A DNA stretch of 64,000 nucleotides from Streptomyces daqingensis (GCF_014645895.1 NZ_BMMP01000012.1:62001-126000), one strand, 5' to 3'. Positions 16,285 to 25,981 are shown, counted from the first letter of the stretch. Notes: a model not told the origin generated them from the sequence alone. Made by a program: numbers and translations.

Positions 16285-18153
16285 ATGACTGCCTGTGCCT
16301 CGGAGGGCATCGCGGCGGACAGCCGGACGGCAAGGCACTCCACTTTCACGATCGCGGCTGACGGCGCCTACGCGGCACGGCTCAACGCGTCGGCGGAGGG
16401 CGGCTGGTATCCCGAGCGCTGGACCCTGGACGGCCCGGAGCCCTACGCGGTGCCGCTCCCGGGCGACCGCCCGGAGGAGGCCGGCAGCCAGGTGCTGCCC
16501 CTGTCCGACGGAAGGGTCCTGATCGCCCGGCGGGAGACGGGGCGCTACTCGCTGGCGCTGCTCTATCCGACCGGTCCCGCCACGGGTGAACTCCCCCTGG
16601 GAGCGGTCGAGTCCGAGCACCTCGCGCTGCTGCCCCCCGCCCCCTGCGGGAGGCGCGCGTACGCGCTGACCCCGGGCGAGCGCAGCACCGGCGTATGGCT
16701 CGTGGCCGGAGGCGGCGAGGGAATTCCGCGGCTCCTCGCCGAGGTGCCCGGGCGCTGCTCGGGCGGGGCCTGGCTGGACCGCGAGGGGAGGCTCCTCGCG
16801 GTGGACCGTACGGACACCACGGGCACGGGGCGCACGAAGACCGTCGCGGTCGACTTCGCCCGGCACGGCGAGGTCACCCCGCTGCTGCAGATCACGGACG
16901 ACAGCGACGACCGCCTGCTGCTCGCCGACATCGACAGCGGGCTGCTGATCGTGCGGTCGAACGCCCCCGGGGAGGCGCGGCTGGGCTGGGGAGTGCTCGG
17001 CAGCCACCGGCCCGTGCGGTTCCCCGAATCGCTGCACCCCGAGGACGCGCTGCTCACCCCGTTCGCCGTCCAGCCGGGGCAGATGCTGCTGCCGGAGAGC
17101 TGCGCCGTGGCGCTGCACGGGCAGACGACCGGGTCGCGGGCAGGCGGCGCCTGGCTCGGCGTGTGGCGCCCCATGCAGAAGGAGCTGCGCAGGTTCCGGG
17201 CGCCCGGCGGCTGGCTGCCGGGCAAGGGCGTGTGGACGCGCGAGGGCGAACTGCGGCTTCCCTGTGCCACGGCGCACGTGCCGTGCGGGCTCGCGCGGCT
17301 GCGGATGCGGGGCCGCAACCCGGCGGACGAGGCGCGGCCCACCGTCGCGGGCACCGGAACCGGGACTGGTCCCGGTAATGGGCCGGGCGGGACTTCCGAG
17401 CGGGGCGCCGAGTCTCGAGCCCTCCACGGCGGGGGCGGGGCCCTCCACGGCGACGGAGAGGGGGAGTCGCCCTCACGGCCTCGCTACGGGGAAGAGCCTC
17501 CCGCCGACGCCGGGGCTGCCGCGGGCTCCCGGGCCGGCGCGGACTCCGGTGCCGAAACGGGAACCGAGGCCGGCGCGGGCGCCGACTCCGAGGCGCAGCC
17601 CGTGGCCGTCCCGGACGGTGGCGTCCAGCCGGTTCCTCCCCCGGCTCCTTCCCAGGTCTCTCCGCCGGCCCCGACGCCGGTGTCTCCCCACGCCGTTCAG
17701 CAGCCCGAGGCCGCTGCCGAGCCGCAGCCGGACGCGCGACGGGGCCCGGGACAGGGGCCGCCCTCCGGCACCGGAATGCATGCGGGCCCTCCCGCGCCCG
17801 AGGAGACCGCCGCGGAGAGCGCGGAACTCCCCGCCGGCCCGGCGGGAATCCCGCCCCCGCCGCGGCTCCCCCTGGAGAACGCGCCGTTCCGCCAGGGCCC
17901 GCCGGTCCGGCAGGAGGCACCGGAAGCGGCGGCGCCCAACCCGCCGGGCTCCACCGGCGTTCCGTGCCCGCCCGCCGTGGAGTATCCCCCCGCGTTTGAG
18001 GGCCGTTCACCCGCTCCGAGTGCGCCCTCCGGGCCGCCGGACCGGCAGCGCAGGCCCCTCGGCCGCCCCCGTCGGCCCGTACCGCTGCAGGACGCGCCGC
18101 TGCCGACGTCCCTGCCCCTGCCGGGAGAGTCGGTCCCGACGCATACGGCGTGA
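16285..18153 (+). CDS. Streptomyces hypothetical protein, beta-rich N-terminal half and long Pro/Ala/Gly tail
   Basis: 622 residues; ATG after GGAGGTGAT, one of the best ribosome sites in the window. I do not recognise a named domain. The first 365 residues read as repeated short beta-strand blocks ('SDGRVLIARRETGRYSLALL', 'RRAYALTPGERSTGVWLV', 'DIDSGLLIVRSNAPGEARLG', 'GVWTREGELRLPC') like blades of a propeller. Residues about 380-622 are low-complexity Pro/Ala/Gly/Glu sequence with no predicted fold. There is no signal peptide and no membrane helix, so it is probably cytoplasmic. Preceded by an AT-richer promoter region around 16200-16280. Role unknown. Confidence 0.75.
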   Translation: MTACASEGIAADSRTARHSTFTIAADGAYAARLNASAEGGWYPERWTLDGPEPYAVPLPGDRPEEAGSQVLPLSDGRVLIARRETGRYSLALLYPTGPATGELPLGAVESEHLALLPPAPCGRRAYALTPGERSTGVWLVAGGGEGIPRLLAEVPGRCSGGAWLDREGRLLAVDRTDTTGTGRTKTVAVDFARHGEVTPLLQITDDSDDRLLLADIDSGLLIVRSNAPGEARLGWGVLGSHRPVRFPESLHPEDALLTPFAVQPGQMLLPESCAVALHGQTTGSRAGGAWLGVWRPMQKELRRFRAPGGWLPGKGVWTREGELRLPCATAHVPCGLARLRMRGRNPADEARPTVAGTGTGTGPGNGPGGTSERGAESRALHGGGGALHGDGEGESPSRPRYGEEPPADAGAAAGSRAGADSGAETGTEAGAGADSEAQPVAVPDGGVQPVPPPAPSQVSPPAPTPVSPHAVQQPEAAAEPQPDARRGPGQGPPSGTGMHAGPPAPEETAAESAELPAGPAGIPPPPRLPLENAPFRQGPPVRQEAPEAAAPNPPGSTGVPCPPAVEYPPAFEGRSPAPSAPSGPPDRQRRPLGRPRRPVPLQDAPLPTSLPLPGESVPTHTA

Positions 18154-18408
18154 GCGGAAGGTCCCGGCACTGCGCCAGGGCCCGAACCGGTACGCGCCGC
18201 GCGCCAGACGGTGCGCGGCGGCCGGCGGCCCGCCGATTCCGGCCGCGCGAATGCGGCACCGCGAGGAACGGCAAGTGTCCGGCGTCAGCGGCCTTCTCGC
18301 CCGGCAGGAGGAGCGTGGCCGGCGGCCGCCCCCGCACGAAGTCCACGTACCGAGCGTGCGGCGTGAGGAGCGTGCGGTCGCTGGAAGGTTCGGTCGCCGG
18401 GAGACGTC

Positions 18409-19287
18409 TCAGGAGTGCTCGACCACCGCGTCCGTCAGCACGGGAGCCTCGTTCCGCTCGACGGCCGTGACGGCCAACTGCACGCTGCCGGCACCTCGTC
18501 CGGCGCCGCCCTCGCTCTGCGTCCACATGCTCACGCGCAGTGTCTCGCCCGGGTAGACGACCCCGGAGAAGCGAGTGCTGTAGCCCTTCACGCGCGACAC
18601 GTCGCCGTCGAGCACCGTGTCGACGACGGCCTTGAGCACCATTCCGTACGAGCAGAGCCCGTGCAGGATGGGACGCTCGAAGCCCGCGAGCCTGGCGAAC
18701 TCCGGATCGGCGTGGAGCGGATTCCAGTCCCCCGACAGGCGGTAGAGCAGGGCCTGTTCCTCGCGGATGCCGCGGCGCACCTCGCGGTCGGGGCTGCGTT
18801 CGGGCACCTCGGTACGCGGTGACGGCCCGCGTTCGCCCCCGAATCCGCCCTCCCCGCGGACGAACAGCTGGGACTCCGACGTCCACAACGGGCCGTCCTG
18901 GTCCGCGGTTTCGGAACGCAGCACGATGACCGCGGCCTTGCCCTTGTCGTACACGGCGGCCACCGACGACGTCTGCTCCGCGCTGCCCTCGACGGGTATC
19001 GGCCGGTGCGTGCGCACCGTCTGGGCTCCGTGCAGCACCGACGCCGCGTCCACGTCGATGCCCGGTGCCGACAGCCCCGCCATGACGCCGAGGCCGCCGC
19101 CGGCCACGGTGGCGAAACTGGGCAGCACGTGCAGGCGGCTCTCCAGGGTGTAGCGCAGCTCGCCCGGCTCGGTCGCCGGTACGCCCGCGCCGAGCCCCAG
19201 GTGGTAGAGCTGAACGTCCTTGTGTCCCCAGCTGATCCGGGTGCTGCCCGGCCCTGCGGACACGGCCCGTTCGACGTCGATGGGCAT
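18409..19287 (-). CDS. MaoC-family 2-enoyl-CoA hydratase
   Basis: 292 residues, ATG with AAGGAG 12 bases upstream. Two hot-dog halves: an N-terminal degenerate one (about 1-140) and a C-terminal catalytic one with 'LYRLSGDWNPLHADPEFARL' and 'PILHGLCSYGM', the hydratase-2 motif in which Asp and His (here GDWNPLH) add water to trans-2-enoyl-CoA. This two-domain layout resembles R-specific hydratase 2 of eukaryotic peroxisomal enzymes. It stands alone; the 255 bases between 18154 and 18408 show no gene. Substrate is likely an acyl-CoA, of unknown chain length. Confidence 0.87.
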   Translation of the reverse strand: MPIDVERAVSAGPGSTRISWGHKDVQLYHLGLGAGVPATEPGELRYTLESRLHVLPSFATVAGGGLGVMAGLSAPGIDVDAASVLHGAQTVRTHRPIPVEGSAEQTSSVAAVYDKGKAAVIVLRSETADQDGPLWTSESQLFVRGEGGFGGERGPSPRTEVPERSPDREVRRGIREEQALLYRLSGDWNPLHADPEFARLAGFERPILHGLCSYGMVLKAVVDTVLDGDVSRVKGYSTRFSGVVYPGETLRVSMWTQSEGGAGRGAGSVQLAVTAVERNEAPVLTDAVVEHS

Positions 19288-19696
19288 CGCTTCTCGGCTC
19301 CTTCGGCATGTCCGTACCCGCCGTCCTCGCGGACCGGCTGTACGGCTCGGTTCCAGTGCGGCTCGTTCCTGGCACCCGCACGACCCCGCCGGAAGCGTAC
19401 GGCTGCCGCCCCGGCCGGAATGCGGCCCGCCCCCGGAAGGACGGGCCGTGCTCGGAGCCGCAGCGCGCGCGGAGGGCGAGATCGGCACCAGCATTCCGCA
19501 TTCGGCGCGCTTCCGGAACAACGGCCCGGGCGGCCGGGACGGCCGCACCGCCGGGCACAGGGCGGGCGCCGTACCCGCGCGGCTCGCTCTCGGAGCCGGC
19601 GAACGGCCGGCTCGGAACCGGCCAACCGGGCCGCGGCGCACGCCACTTCCGCACTCCGGCGGCGTACGGCCCGGCCCCGTGGCCGCCCCCGGCCGC
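19288..19696. other. Intergenic region without recognised feature
   Basis: 409 bases between the MaoC start and the stop of the efflux pump, both on the minus strand. It must carry the MaoC promoter. Long readings in it are uniform high-GC artefacts; I see no strong hairpin. Confidence 0.4.
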
Positions 19697-21295
19697 TCAG
19701 CTCTTTCCGGCGTGCCCGGCCGTGGGCTCCTCGTCCTTCCGCCGCCGCTCGCGATTTCCGGGGCCGCGCTTCCCCGAGGCCGGCTCTCCCGGATCTGGCT
19801 CCTCCGAACCGGACTCTCCGGGCTCGCGCTCCGGCCGGGGCATCGCGAAGAGCACCAGCAGCGCGCAGATCACGAGGATGCCGGTGGCGGTGCGGAAGGC
19901 GAGGCCGTACCCGGACGCCAGCGCCTCCGGGGTTCCGGCTCCCTGGATGCGGGCTGTAGCGACCGTCGAGAGCACCGCGAGCCCGAGCGAACCGCCCACC
20001 GTCCGCGAGGTGTTGGCGAGCCCGGACACCAGCCCGGCGTCGCCGGGAGGCGCCTGGGACATGGCCGCGGAGGCCAGCGGAGTCGTCGCCATGCCCGCGC
20101 CGAGGGCCATCATCACGCCGGGCCCCGTGACCGTCTCAAGGAAGCCGCCGCCGGCGTGCATGCCGCTCTGCCACAGCGTTCCGGCCCCCGCGAGCAGCAC
20201 CCCCGCGAGCGCCACGTTGCGCGCGCCGATCCGCGTCATCAGGTACGGGGCGGTCTTGGCGCCGACGACGATGCTGAGCGACTGCGGCACGAACCCGAAC
20301 CCGGCCTGCAGCGGCGAGTAGTGCAGCACGTTCTGCATGTACAGGGACATGAAGTACCACATGCAGAACATCGCTCCGCCGCAGACGAACATCGCCGCGT
20401 TCGCCGCCGATACGGCACGCCGGCGGAAGAGCCGCAGCGGCATGAGCGGCGCCGCGGTGCGCGCCTCCACCGCGAGGAACGCCCCGAGGAGGACCAGCCC
20501 GGCGGCGAGCGGAACGAGGGCGTCCGCCGAGGACCAGCCCGCGGACTCCGTCCGCACGATGCCCCAGGCCAGCGCGCCGAGTCCCGCGGTGGCGAGCACG
20601 GCGCCCGGCACGTCGAGCCGCCGCGGAGCCGAGGGGTCCCGGGCCTCCGTCAGCCACAGGGAGGCGGCGACCAGCACGAGGGCACCGGCCGGCACGTTGA
20701 TCAGCAGCACCCAGCGCCACGACAGCATGTCCGTGAGCACACCGCCCACGAACCCGCCGGCCGCTCCGCCTCCGGCACCGACGGCGCCCCAGGTGGCGAT
20801 GGCGCGGGTACGGGCGCGGCCCTGCGGAAAGGAGGTGGAGAGGATCGTCAGCGTCGCCGGGGCGAGCACCGCCGCACCCGTGCCCTGCAGCCCGCGCGCG
20901 GCCAGGAGCTGCCACGGTTCCCGGGCGAGCCCGCCCAGGAGGCTGGCGACGGTGAACAGCGCGAGACCCAGCAGGAAGACGCGCTTCCGGCCGAAGATGT
21001 CCGCGGCCCGGCCGCCCAGCAGCATGAAGCCGGCGAAGGTGAGCGTGTAGCCGTTGACGACCCACTGCAGGCCGGCCGCGTCCATCCCGAGGCCGGTGCC
21101 CATGGACGGCAGAGCGACGTTGACCACCGAGACGTCCAGGACCACGAGGAACTGGCCGACGCACGCCGCGAGCACGACGATCCACATGCGGGCGGGCCGT
21201 GTCTCCGCCCCGCCGCCGCTCGGGGCGCAGCCGTCGTCGGGGTCGCCGGAGCGGTCGCCCGGCCGGGGTTGGGCGGAGGAGGACATAGTGGCCAT
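19697..21295 (-). CDS. MFS efflux transporter, DHA2 (EmrB/QacA) family, 14 helices
   Basis: 532 residues. 'VLAACVGQFLVVLDVSVVNV' is the DHA2 motif D1 in the first helix, 'GGRAADIFGRKRVFLLG' the cytoplasmic loop, and 'ARGLQGTGAAVLAPATLTIL' the helix-5 motif C region of antiporters; about 14 helices follow. The C-terminal 40 residues are a charged tail. It should export drugs or secondary metabolites with proton exchange. ATG at 21293-21295; a second ATG three codons later is also possible because no clear ribosome site sits before either. No regulator gene is adjacent. Confidence 0.88.
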   Translation of the reverse strand: MATMSSSAQPRPGDRSGDPDDGCAPSGGGAETRPARMWIVVLAACVGQFLVVLDVSVVNVALPSMGTGLGMDAAGLQWVVNGYTLTFAGFMLLGGRAADIFGRKRVFLLGLALFTVASLLGGLAREPWQLLAARGLQGTGAAVLAPATLTILSTSFPQGRARTRAIATWGAVGAGGGAAGGFVGGVLTDMLSWRWVLLINVPAGALVLVAASLWLTEARDPSAPRRLDVPGAVLATAGLGALAWGIVRTESAGWSSADALVPLAAGLVLLGAFLAVEARTAAPLMPLRLFRRRAVSAANAAMFVCGGAMFCMWYFMSLYMQNVLHYSPLQAGFGFVPQSLSIVVGAKTAPYLMTRIGARNVALAGVLLAGAGTLWQSGMHAGGGFLETVTGPGVMMALGAGMATTPLASAAMSQAPPGDAGLVSGLANTSRTVGGSLGLAVLSTVATARIQGAGTPEALASGYGLAFRTATGILVICALLVLFAMPRPEREPGESGSEEPDPGEPASGKRGPGNRERRRKDEEPTAGHAGKS

Positions 21296-21351
21296 GCTCG
21301 CACTCGGCCGTCGGACCGCCCATCGGGTATCCGGCGTACGGGAGAGGCCGG

Positions 21352-22164
21352 TCAGGCGTCCGGCCGGATGCCCGTGCCGCCCCCGTTGCCGCTCTCCCGC
21401 CGGGAAAGGGAGCCGCTGACGGCCTGGTCATCGGAGCCGGCGGTGGAAGAGCCGGCGGTGCCGTCAGCGGGCTCCCACAGCGGATGCTCGCGCCGGGCCC
21501 AGGCGCGGTCCGCCCAGCCCGTGCGCATCGCCCTGCGGGCCTCAGGGCGCGCGGCGGCCATCGCGACGTGCGCCGCGAGGACGACGCCGACGGCCAGCGC
21601 GAGCCAGTCGTGCACGAACGTGGCGCTCGTGCGCCAGACCAGCGGCGCCAGCCCGGTGAACCACATCAGGAGGCCGGTGCCGGTCATCACCAGCACGGCT
21701 CCGGCGATCCAGGCGGCGAACACCTTCTGCCCGGCGTTGAACTTGCCCGCCTCCCACTGCTCCCAGCGGCCCGGATGCGGACGGCGGGCGCGCAGCGCGG
21801 CCCTGAGCCACCGCCCGTCGTGCGGTCCGAAGCGGTTGAGACGGCGCAGGTCGGCACGGAGCGGGCGGGAGGCCAGCCCCAGCAGGAGCGGCACGGGCAG
21901 AGCCAGCCCCGACCACTCGTGGACGGTCACCACCAGGGCTCGGCGGCCCACGAGTTCGGCCAGCACCGGCATGTACAGGCACAGCGCCGAGCCGACGCAC
22001 AGCGCCATGAGCACCGCCGTGGCGTGGTGGCACCAGCGCACGGCGCGGGCGAAGCGCAGCACGGTGCCGGAGGGCCGGGGGCTGCCCGGGCCGCCGGAAG
22101 GCGGGGCGGGCGCGTCCGGTTCCGCGCGGGCCGGGTCCGGGTGTTCAGGCTGCTGTCGGAGCAT
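21352..22164 (-). CDS. Cytochrome b/b6-type membrane haem protein
   Basis: 270 residues with four to five membrane helices: 'RWCHHATAVLMALCVGSAL' (HH pair), 'VTVHEWSGLALPVPLLLG', 'AAWIAGAVLVMTGTGLLMW' and 'FVHDWLALAVGVVLAAHVAM'. The His residues at helix ends fit di-haem coordination as in formate-dehydrogenase gamma/ferric-reductase-like cytochromes. Start taken at ATG 22162-22164, which lies 20 bases inside the upstream molybdopterin gene, so the two are coupled. It probably passes electrons from quinol to the extracytoplasmic molybdenum protein, as MsrQ does for MsrP. Confidence 0.8.
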   Translation of the reverse strand: MLRQQPEHPDPARAEPDAPAPPSGGPGSPRPSGTVLRFARAVRWCHHATAVLMALCVGSALCLYMPVLAELVGRRALVVTVHEWSGLALPVPLLLGLASRPLRADLRRLNRFGPHDGRWLRAALRARRPHPGRWEQWEAGKFNAGQKVFAAWIAGAVLVMTGTGLLMWFTGLAPLVWRTSATFVHDWLALAVGVVLAAHVAMAAARPEARRAMRTGWADRAWARREHPLWEPADGTAGSSTAGSDDQAVSGSLSRRESGNGGGTGIRPDA

Positions 22165-22939
22165 CGTCACGTCCGTTCGACTTCCCCACCCAGGCGTCGA
22201 CGTCGTATCCGCGCTTCTCCCAGTAGCCGGGCCGCACATCGCGGGTGACGGTGATGCCGGAGAGCCACTTCGCCGACTTGTAGAAGTACATGGGCGCGAC
22301 GTAGAGCCGCACCGGGCCGCCGTGCGCGTGGCTGAGCGGCTTGTCCCGCATGCGCAGCGCGACGAGGACGTCGTCGCGCATGGCCTGCTTCAGGGTGAGG
22401 CTCTCGCTGTACACGCCGTCGAAGCATGTGAAGCGGACGGCTCCCGCGCCGGGGCTTACGCCGGCCGCTTCGAGGAGCTGTGAGAGGCGCACCCCCTCGA
22501 AGGGCGTCCGCGGCACGCGCCAGCCCGTCACGCACTGCACGTCGCGGACCATGCGCCGCTGCGGGAGGTCGCGCAGTTCGGCGAGGCTGTACCGGCCGGG
22601 GCGTTCGACGAGCCCGCCGACCGTGAGGGCGTAGTCGCCGCTGCCCTTGCGGGGGACGGACGAGGCCACCGAGTAGTAGCGGAATCCGCCGCCGTTGGGC
22701 AGCAGCCCGCTCACCCCCGTCGGGTCCTTGCCGGAGACGGCGCCCAGGACGCCCTCCATGCCGCGCTGCAGTTGGGGGGCGGCCACGAGCCCGGCCGCTC
22801 CGAGGCCGAGCATGCCGAACACCACCCTCCGGCCCACGGGTGAACCCTGGCCGTCGGCTGGGGAGTTGTGCGGGGTCGGTGTGTCCACGGGAGTGATTCG
22901 AGCATCGCGCGGGCAGGACGCGCCAGCTTTGTTGCGCAT
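22145..22939 (-). CDS. Molybdopterin-dependent oxidoreductase (sulfite-oxidase/MsrP fold)
   Basis: 264 residues. 'RDVQCVTGWRVPRTPFEGVRL' carries the Cys that ligates molybdenum, and 'HAHGGPVRLYVAPMYFYKSAKW' is the C-terminal part of the oxidoreductase molybdopterin-binding domain. A twin-arginine-like stretch 'GRRVVFGMLGLGAAGLVAAP' around residues 36-55 points to Tat export as a membrane-held protein. The start is uncertain: ATG at 22937-22939 or GTG at 22886-22888, neither with a strong ribosome site. Paired with the cytochrome b gene, it likely reduces an oxidised extracellular substrate (for example methionine sulfoxide). Confidence 0.83.
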   Translation of the reverse strand: MRNKAGASCPRDARITPVDTPTPHNSPADGQGSPVGRRVVFGMLGLGAAGLVAAPQLQRGMEGVLGAVSGKDPTGVSGLLPNGGGFRYYSVASSVPRKGSGDYALTVGGLVERPGRYSLAELRDLPQRRMVRDVQCVTGWRVPRTPFEGVRLSQLLEAAGVSPGAGAVRFTCFDGVYSESLTLKQAMRDDVLVALRMRDKPLSHAHGGPVRLYVAPMYFYKSAKWLSGITVTRDVRPGYWEKRGYDVDAWVGKSNGRDDAPTAA

Positions 22940-23065
22940 GCGTCAGAGTTCCGTCATCTTCCCGGCACCGGAGGGCAGGCGGGCGTGCGGCTTCCGGCCC
23001 GCCCGCCGGGCCGCGGAGCGGGTGGGGCAGCATGGGCGGCGACGTCGCGCCGCCGGAGGATCCAG

Positions 23066-23791
23066 ATGACGCAGGCCAGCAGGGCGCCGGAGCCCGCAGC
23101 ACCGGAAGCCGCACCCGGGCCGGAAGCAGCGGGGCCCGGAGCAGCTGAGTCCGCACGGCCCGCTGCCGCCTCACTCGCCGCCTTCGAAGCCGCCAAGGGC
23201 TTCATGCCGGCCGACGAGGGCCTCGCCCTGTACGCCGCGGCGGTACGGGCGGCACGTCTGGGTCTGCCGCTGCTGGAGATCGGCACGTACTGCGGACGCT
23301 CCACCGTGCTGCTCGCGGACGCCGCCCGCGCCGCGGGCGTCACGGCGGTCACCGTCGACCACCACCGGGGCAGCGAGGAGCAGCAGCCCGGCTGGGAGTA
23401 CCACGACCCGGAGGTCGTCGACCCGCACAGCGGGCTGATGGACACGCTGCCCGTCTTCCGCCGGACGCTGGCCGAGGCGGGCCTCGAGGAGCACGTCGTG
23501 GCCGTGGTGGGCCGCTCGCCGCGCGTCGCGGCCGTGTGGGGAGGCGAGTTGGGGATGGTGTTCGTCGACGGCGGCCACACCGACGAGCACGCCACGGCCG
23601 ACTACGAGGGCTGGGCACCGCACATCGCGCGGGACGGCCTCCTTGTCATCCACGACGTCTTCCCCGACCCCGCCGACGGCGGCAGGGCGCCGTACCGGAT
23701 CTACCGCCGTGCGCTGGCCTCCGGTGCCTTCGAGGAGGTCTCGGTGACGGGCTCGTTGCGCGTTCTGCGGCGTACCGGCCCGGGAATCTGA
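23066..23791 (+). CDS. Class I SAM-dependent methyltransferase (Methyltransf_24 type)
   Basis: 241 residues, ATG with GGAGGA ten bases upstream. 'LPLLEIGTYCGRSTVLLADAA' is the SAM-binding loop; 'VTVDHHRGSEEQQPGWEYHD' the acidic strand; 'LGMVFVDGGHTDEHATADYE' and 'GLLVIHDVFPDP' follow, a layout of the catechol-O-methyltransferase-like group. Ala/Pro-rich first 35 residues. Methyl acceptor unknown. Neighbour of the secreted amidase gene, only 22 bases away, so the pair may be one transcript. Confidence 0.85.
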   Translation: MTQASRAPEPAAPEAAPGPEAAGPGAAESARPAAASLAAFEAAKGFMPADEGLALYAAAVRAARLGLPLLEIGTYCGRSTVLLADAARAAGVTAVTVDHHRGSEEQQPGWEYHDPEVVDPHSGLMDTLPVFRRTLAEAGLEEHVVAVVGRSPRVAAVWGGELGMVFVDGGHTDEHATADYEGWAPHIARDGLLVIHDVFPDPADGGRAPYRIYRRALASGAFEEVSVTGSLRVLRRTGPGI

Positions 23792-23813
23792 CGGAGCCCG
23801 TAGCATCCCTGAC

Positions 23814-24788
23814 GTGCATGAGGGAAGTCCGCCACCGAACGAGCAGCCGCCGGGGACCCGTTGGGCTCCCCGGCCCGGAGCCGCGCGGGGCAGGCATGCC
23901 GCCGCGGTCGTGGCCGTGCTGCTGCCGGCCTCCTTCGCGGCGTGGCTGATCATGCAGGCCGCCGGCGGGGGCTCCGGGGAGGGAAAGGCGGCGCCCACAC
24001 TGCTGCCGCCTCCCGGGTCGTCGGAGGAGGACTCGCAGGCGTCGGACGGGCGTCCGTCCGGAGACGGCGGTGAGGCGACGCGTCCGCCCGGGCCGGAGCG
24101 GAAGCCCCTCGCGGGCAGGACCGTCGTGATCGACCCCGGCCACAACCCGCGCAACCGCGACCACGCGGCGGAGATCAACCGCACCGTCGGCATCGGCACC
24201 TCCCGCAAGGCGTGCGACACCACCGGCACCGCGACCGAATCCGGTTACGCGGAGGCGGAGTTCACCCTCGACCTCGCCCGCCGGGTCCGCAACGGCCTGG
24301 AGAGGCAAGGCGCCACGGTGAAGCTGACGCACGACGGCGGCCGCGCGTGGGGGCCGTGCGTCGACGCCCGCGCGAAAGCCGGCAACGAGGCCGGCGCCGA
24401 CGCGGCCGTCTCGCTGCACGCCGACGGCGCGCCGGCGCGTGAGCGGGGCTTCCACGTGATCCTTCCCGAGTCCGTGGACGAGGGGGCCGCCGACACCCGC
24501 GCCATCGCCGGGCCCTCGCGCGTCCTGGGACGTGAACTGGTCGCCGCCTTCCGCGAGTCCACCGACGAGAGGCCCGCCCGTTACATCGGAGACGGCAAGG
24601 GCCTGGACACCCGCGGCGACCTGGGCGGACTCAACCTCAGCCGGGTCCCGAAGGTCTTCCTGGAGTGCGGGAACATGCGCAACGCCGAGGACGCGAAGCG
24701 CCTCACCGACAGCGAGTGGCGTGACCGTGCGGCACGCGGAGTCGCCGAGGGCGTCGCGGAGTTCCTGGAGGGAAGGCCCAAGTCCTGA
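23814..24788 (+). CDS. N-acetylmuramoyl-L-alanine amidase (Amidase_3)
   Basis: 324 residues, GTG start. Residues about 28-48 ('HAAAVVAVLLPASFAAWLIM') are a signal anchor, followed by a Ser/Gly/Pro linker. The zinc amidase domain shows 'VIDPGHNPRNRDH' (first His), the Glu in 'ESGYAEAEFTLDLA', 'AAVSLHADGA' (second His) and 'PKVFLECGNMRNAEDA' (catalytic Glu). It cleaves the bond between MurNAc and the stem peptide outside the membrane, in wall remodelling. A cysteine pair (CDTT, GPCVD) may form a disulfide. Confidence 0.92.
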   Translation: MHEGSPPPNEQPPGTRWAPRPGAARGRHAAAVVAVLLPASFAAWLIMQAAGGGSGEGKAAPTLLPPPGSSEEDSQASDGRPSGDGGEATRPPGPERKPLAGRTVVIDPGHNPRNRDHAAEINRTVGIGTSRKACDTTGTATESGYAEAEFTLDLARRVRNGLERQGATVKLTHDGGRAWGPCVDARAKAGNEAGADAAVSLHADGAPARERGFHVILPESVDEGAADTRAIAGPSRVLGRELVAAFRESTDERPARYIGDGKGLDTRGDLGGLNLSRVPKVFLECGNMRNAEDAKRLTDSEWRDRAARGVAEGVAEFLEGRPKS

Positions 24789-25081
24789 AGCACGCGTGCC
24801 GGCCTCTCCTGGCGGACCGGCGGACCAGCGGCCCGGCAGCGAACCCCGCACAGCAGTCGCCGCCCCGGTGCTCCCGTCCGCCCCGCGCGGGGAGGCGCGA
24901 AACCTCGCGGAACCCGGCTCGCGACCGGTCTCGTACGGAACCCTCCGAGCGGTCCCGTACGGAGCCGTTCGCGCGTCCCCGTCCGGAAGGCGACCCGCCC
25001 TGCCGGGCGCCCGGCCCGTCCGTACGATGGGGTGCTACCCGGCCCGGAACAAGACCTCTTGAAACCTCCTAAGGACCCCAC

Positions 25082-25981
25082 GTGAACATCCGCTCGCTCA
25101 CACGAGGCGATGGCGCGGTGATCGGGGCAGCGGTGCTGCTGCTGATCGCTTCCTTCCTTCCGTTCTTCGATCTCGATCGTGACTGCCCCATCGACTCCTG
25201 CAGCGTCTCCGCCTGGTCCCGGGCCACACTGCCGATGCTGCCGAGCGTGCACCTGCTCGGGCTCGTCGCCGCGGCGCTGTTCGTCGCGGCCCGGCTGCTG
25301 CCGGAGGGCCGCAAGCTCCTCGGGATCGCGCTGGACCAGTGGGGCCTGGTGCTGAGCCTGGTGGTGGCGTGGACCGGCGTGTGGTCGCTGGTGTCGGTGA
25401 TGCTGCCCGTGCTGGACCAGCCGGACGGGGCGGCGGACCCCAACGAGAACTGGGCGCTGGGCGTCGGCGCGTACCTGACGCTGCTCTTCTCGCTGCTCCT
25501 CGCCGCGGCGGCGGTCGCCGGCTCGCTGGTGCCGGCGATGAAGGCCCAGTTGCTCCCGGCGCCCAAGCCGAAGCCCACGCCGTACGGCGGGCAGCCGGGC
25601 GGCTACGGGTACCCGGGTCAGCCCGGCCAGCAGGGTCCGTACGGCGGGCAGCCGCAGGGCGGTTACGGCTACCCGGGCGGGCCCCAGCCGGGGCAGCCCC
25701 AGCCGGGCGGGCCGCAGCCGGGGCAGCCCGGTCAGCCGCAGCAGGGTGGTGGTCCGGCGGCAGGCGGAGGAGCCCCGGACCCGAACTTCCAGCCGTTCTG
25801 GTTCGCCGTGCCCGTCACGCGCCCGCTCTTCGGCGAGGACGGCGGACAGCAGCCCGTCGCGGAACTCGCCCCGGGCACCTGGTACTTGGCCGTGGACCAG
25901 CGCGGTTCGGCGCTCGTCGCGCAGACGCAGGACGGCCGCAGGGGCGTCCTGCAGGACACCTCGGGCATCCAGCGCGGCTGA
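25082..25981 (+). CDS. Membrane protein with four helices and Pro/Gly/Tyr-rich linker
   Basis: 299 residues, GTG start, AAGGAC upstream. Four membrane segments: about 12-30 ('AVIGAAVLLLIASFLPFF'), 58-78, 92-112 ('GLVLSLVVAWTGVWSLVSV') and 128-150. An extracytoplasmic pair 'DRDCPIDSC' may form a disulfide. Residues about 165-235 repeat GYGYPG/QPGQPQ units, like the disordered tails of actinomycete division and wall proteins. The last 60 residues ('FWFAVPVTRPLFGEDG', 'TWYLAVDQRGSALVAQTQDG') form a small globular beta domain. Function unknown. Ends just before a perfect palindromic terminator. Confidence 0.8.
   Translation: MNIRSLTRGDGAVIGAAVLLLIASFLPFFDLDRDCPIDSCSVSAWSRATLPMLPSVHLLGLVAAALFVAARLLPEGRKLLGIALDQWGLVLSLVVAWTGVWSLVSVMLPVLDQPDGAADPNENWALGVGAYLTLLFSLLLAAAAVAGSLVPAMKAQLLPAPKPKPTPYGGQPGGYGYPGQPGQQGPYGGQPQGGYGYPGGPQPGQPQPGGPQPGQPGQPQQGGGPAAGGGAPDPNFQPFWFAVPVTRPLFGEDGGQQPVAELAPGTWYLAVDQRGSALVAQTQDGRRGVLQDTSGIQRG

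Noticed and set aside
16285..18153. Secreted or wall-linked Pro-rich protein
   Set aside because: The Pro-rich tail suggested it, but there is no signal peptide, membrane helix or sorting motif.
19220..22483. Plus-strand open frame of over 1000 codons
   Set aside because: Antisense to the DHA2 transporter, cytochrome b and molybdopterin genes, with no domain and His/Arg/Gly-biased composition.
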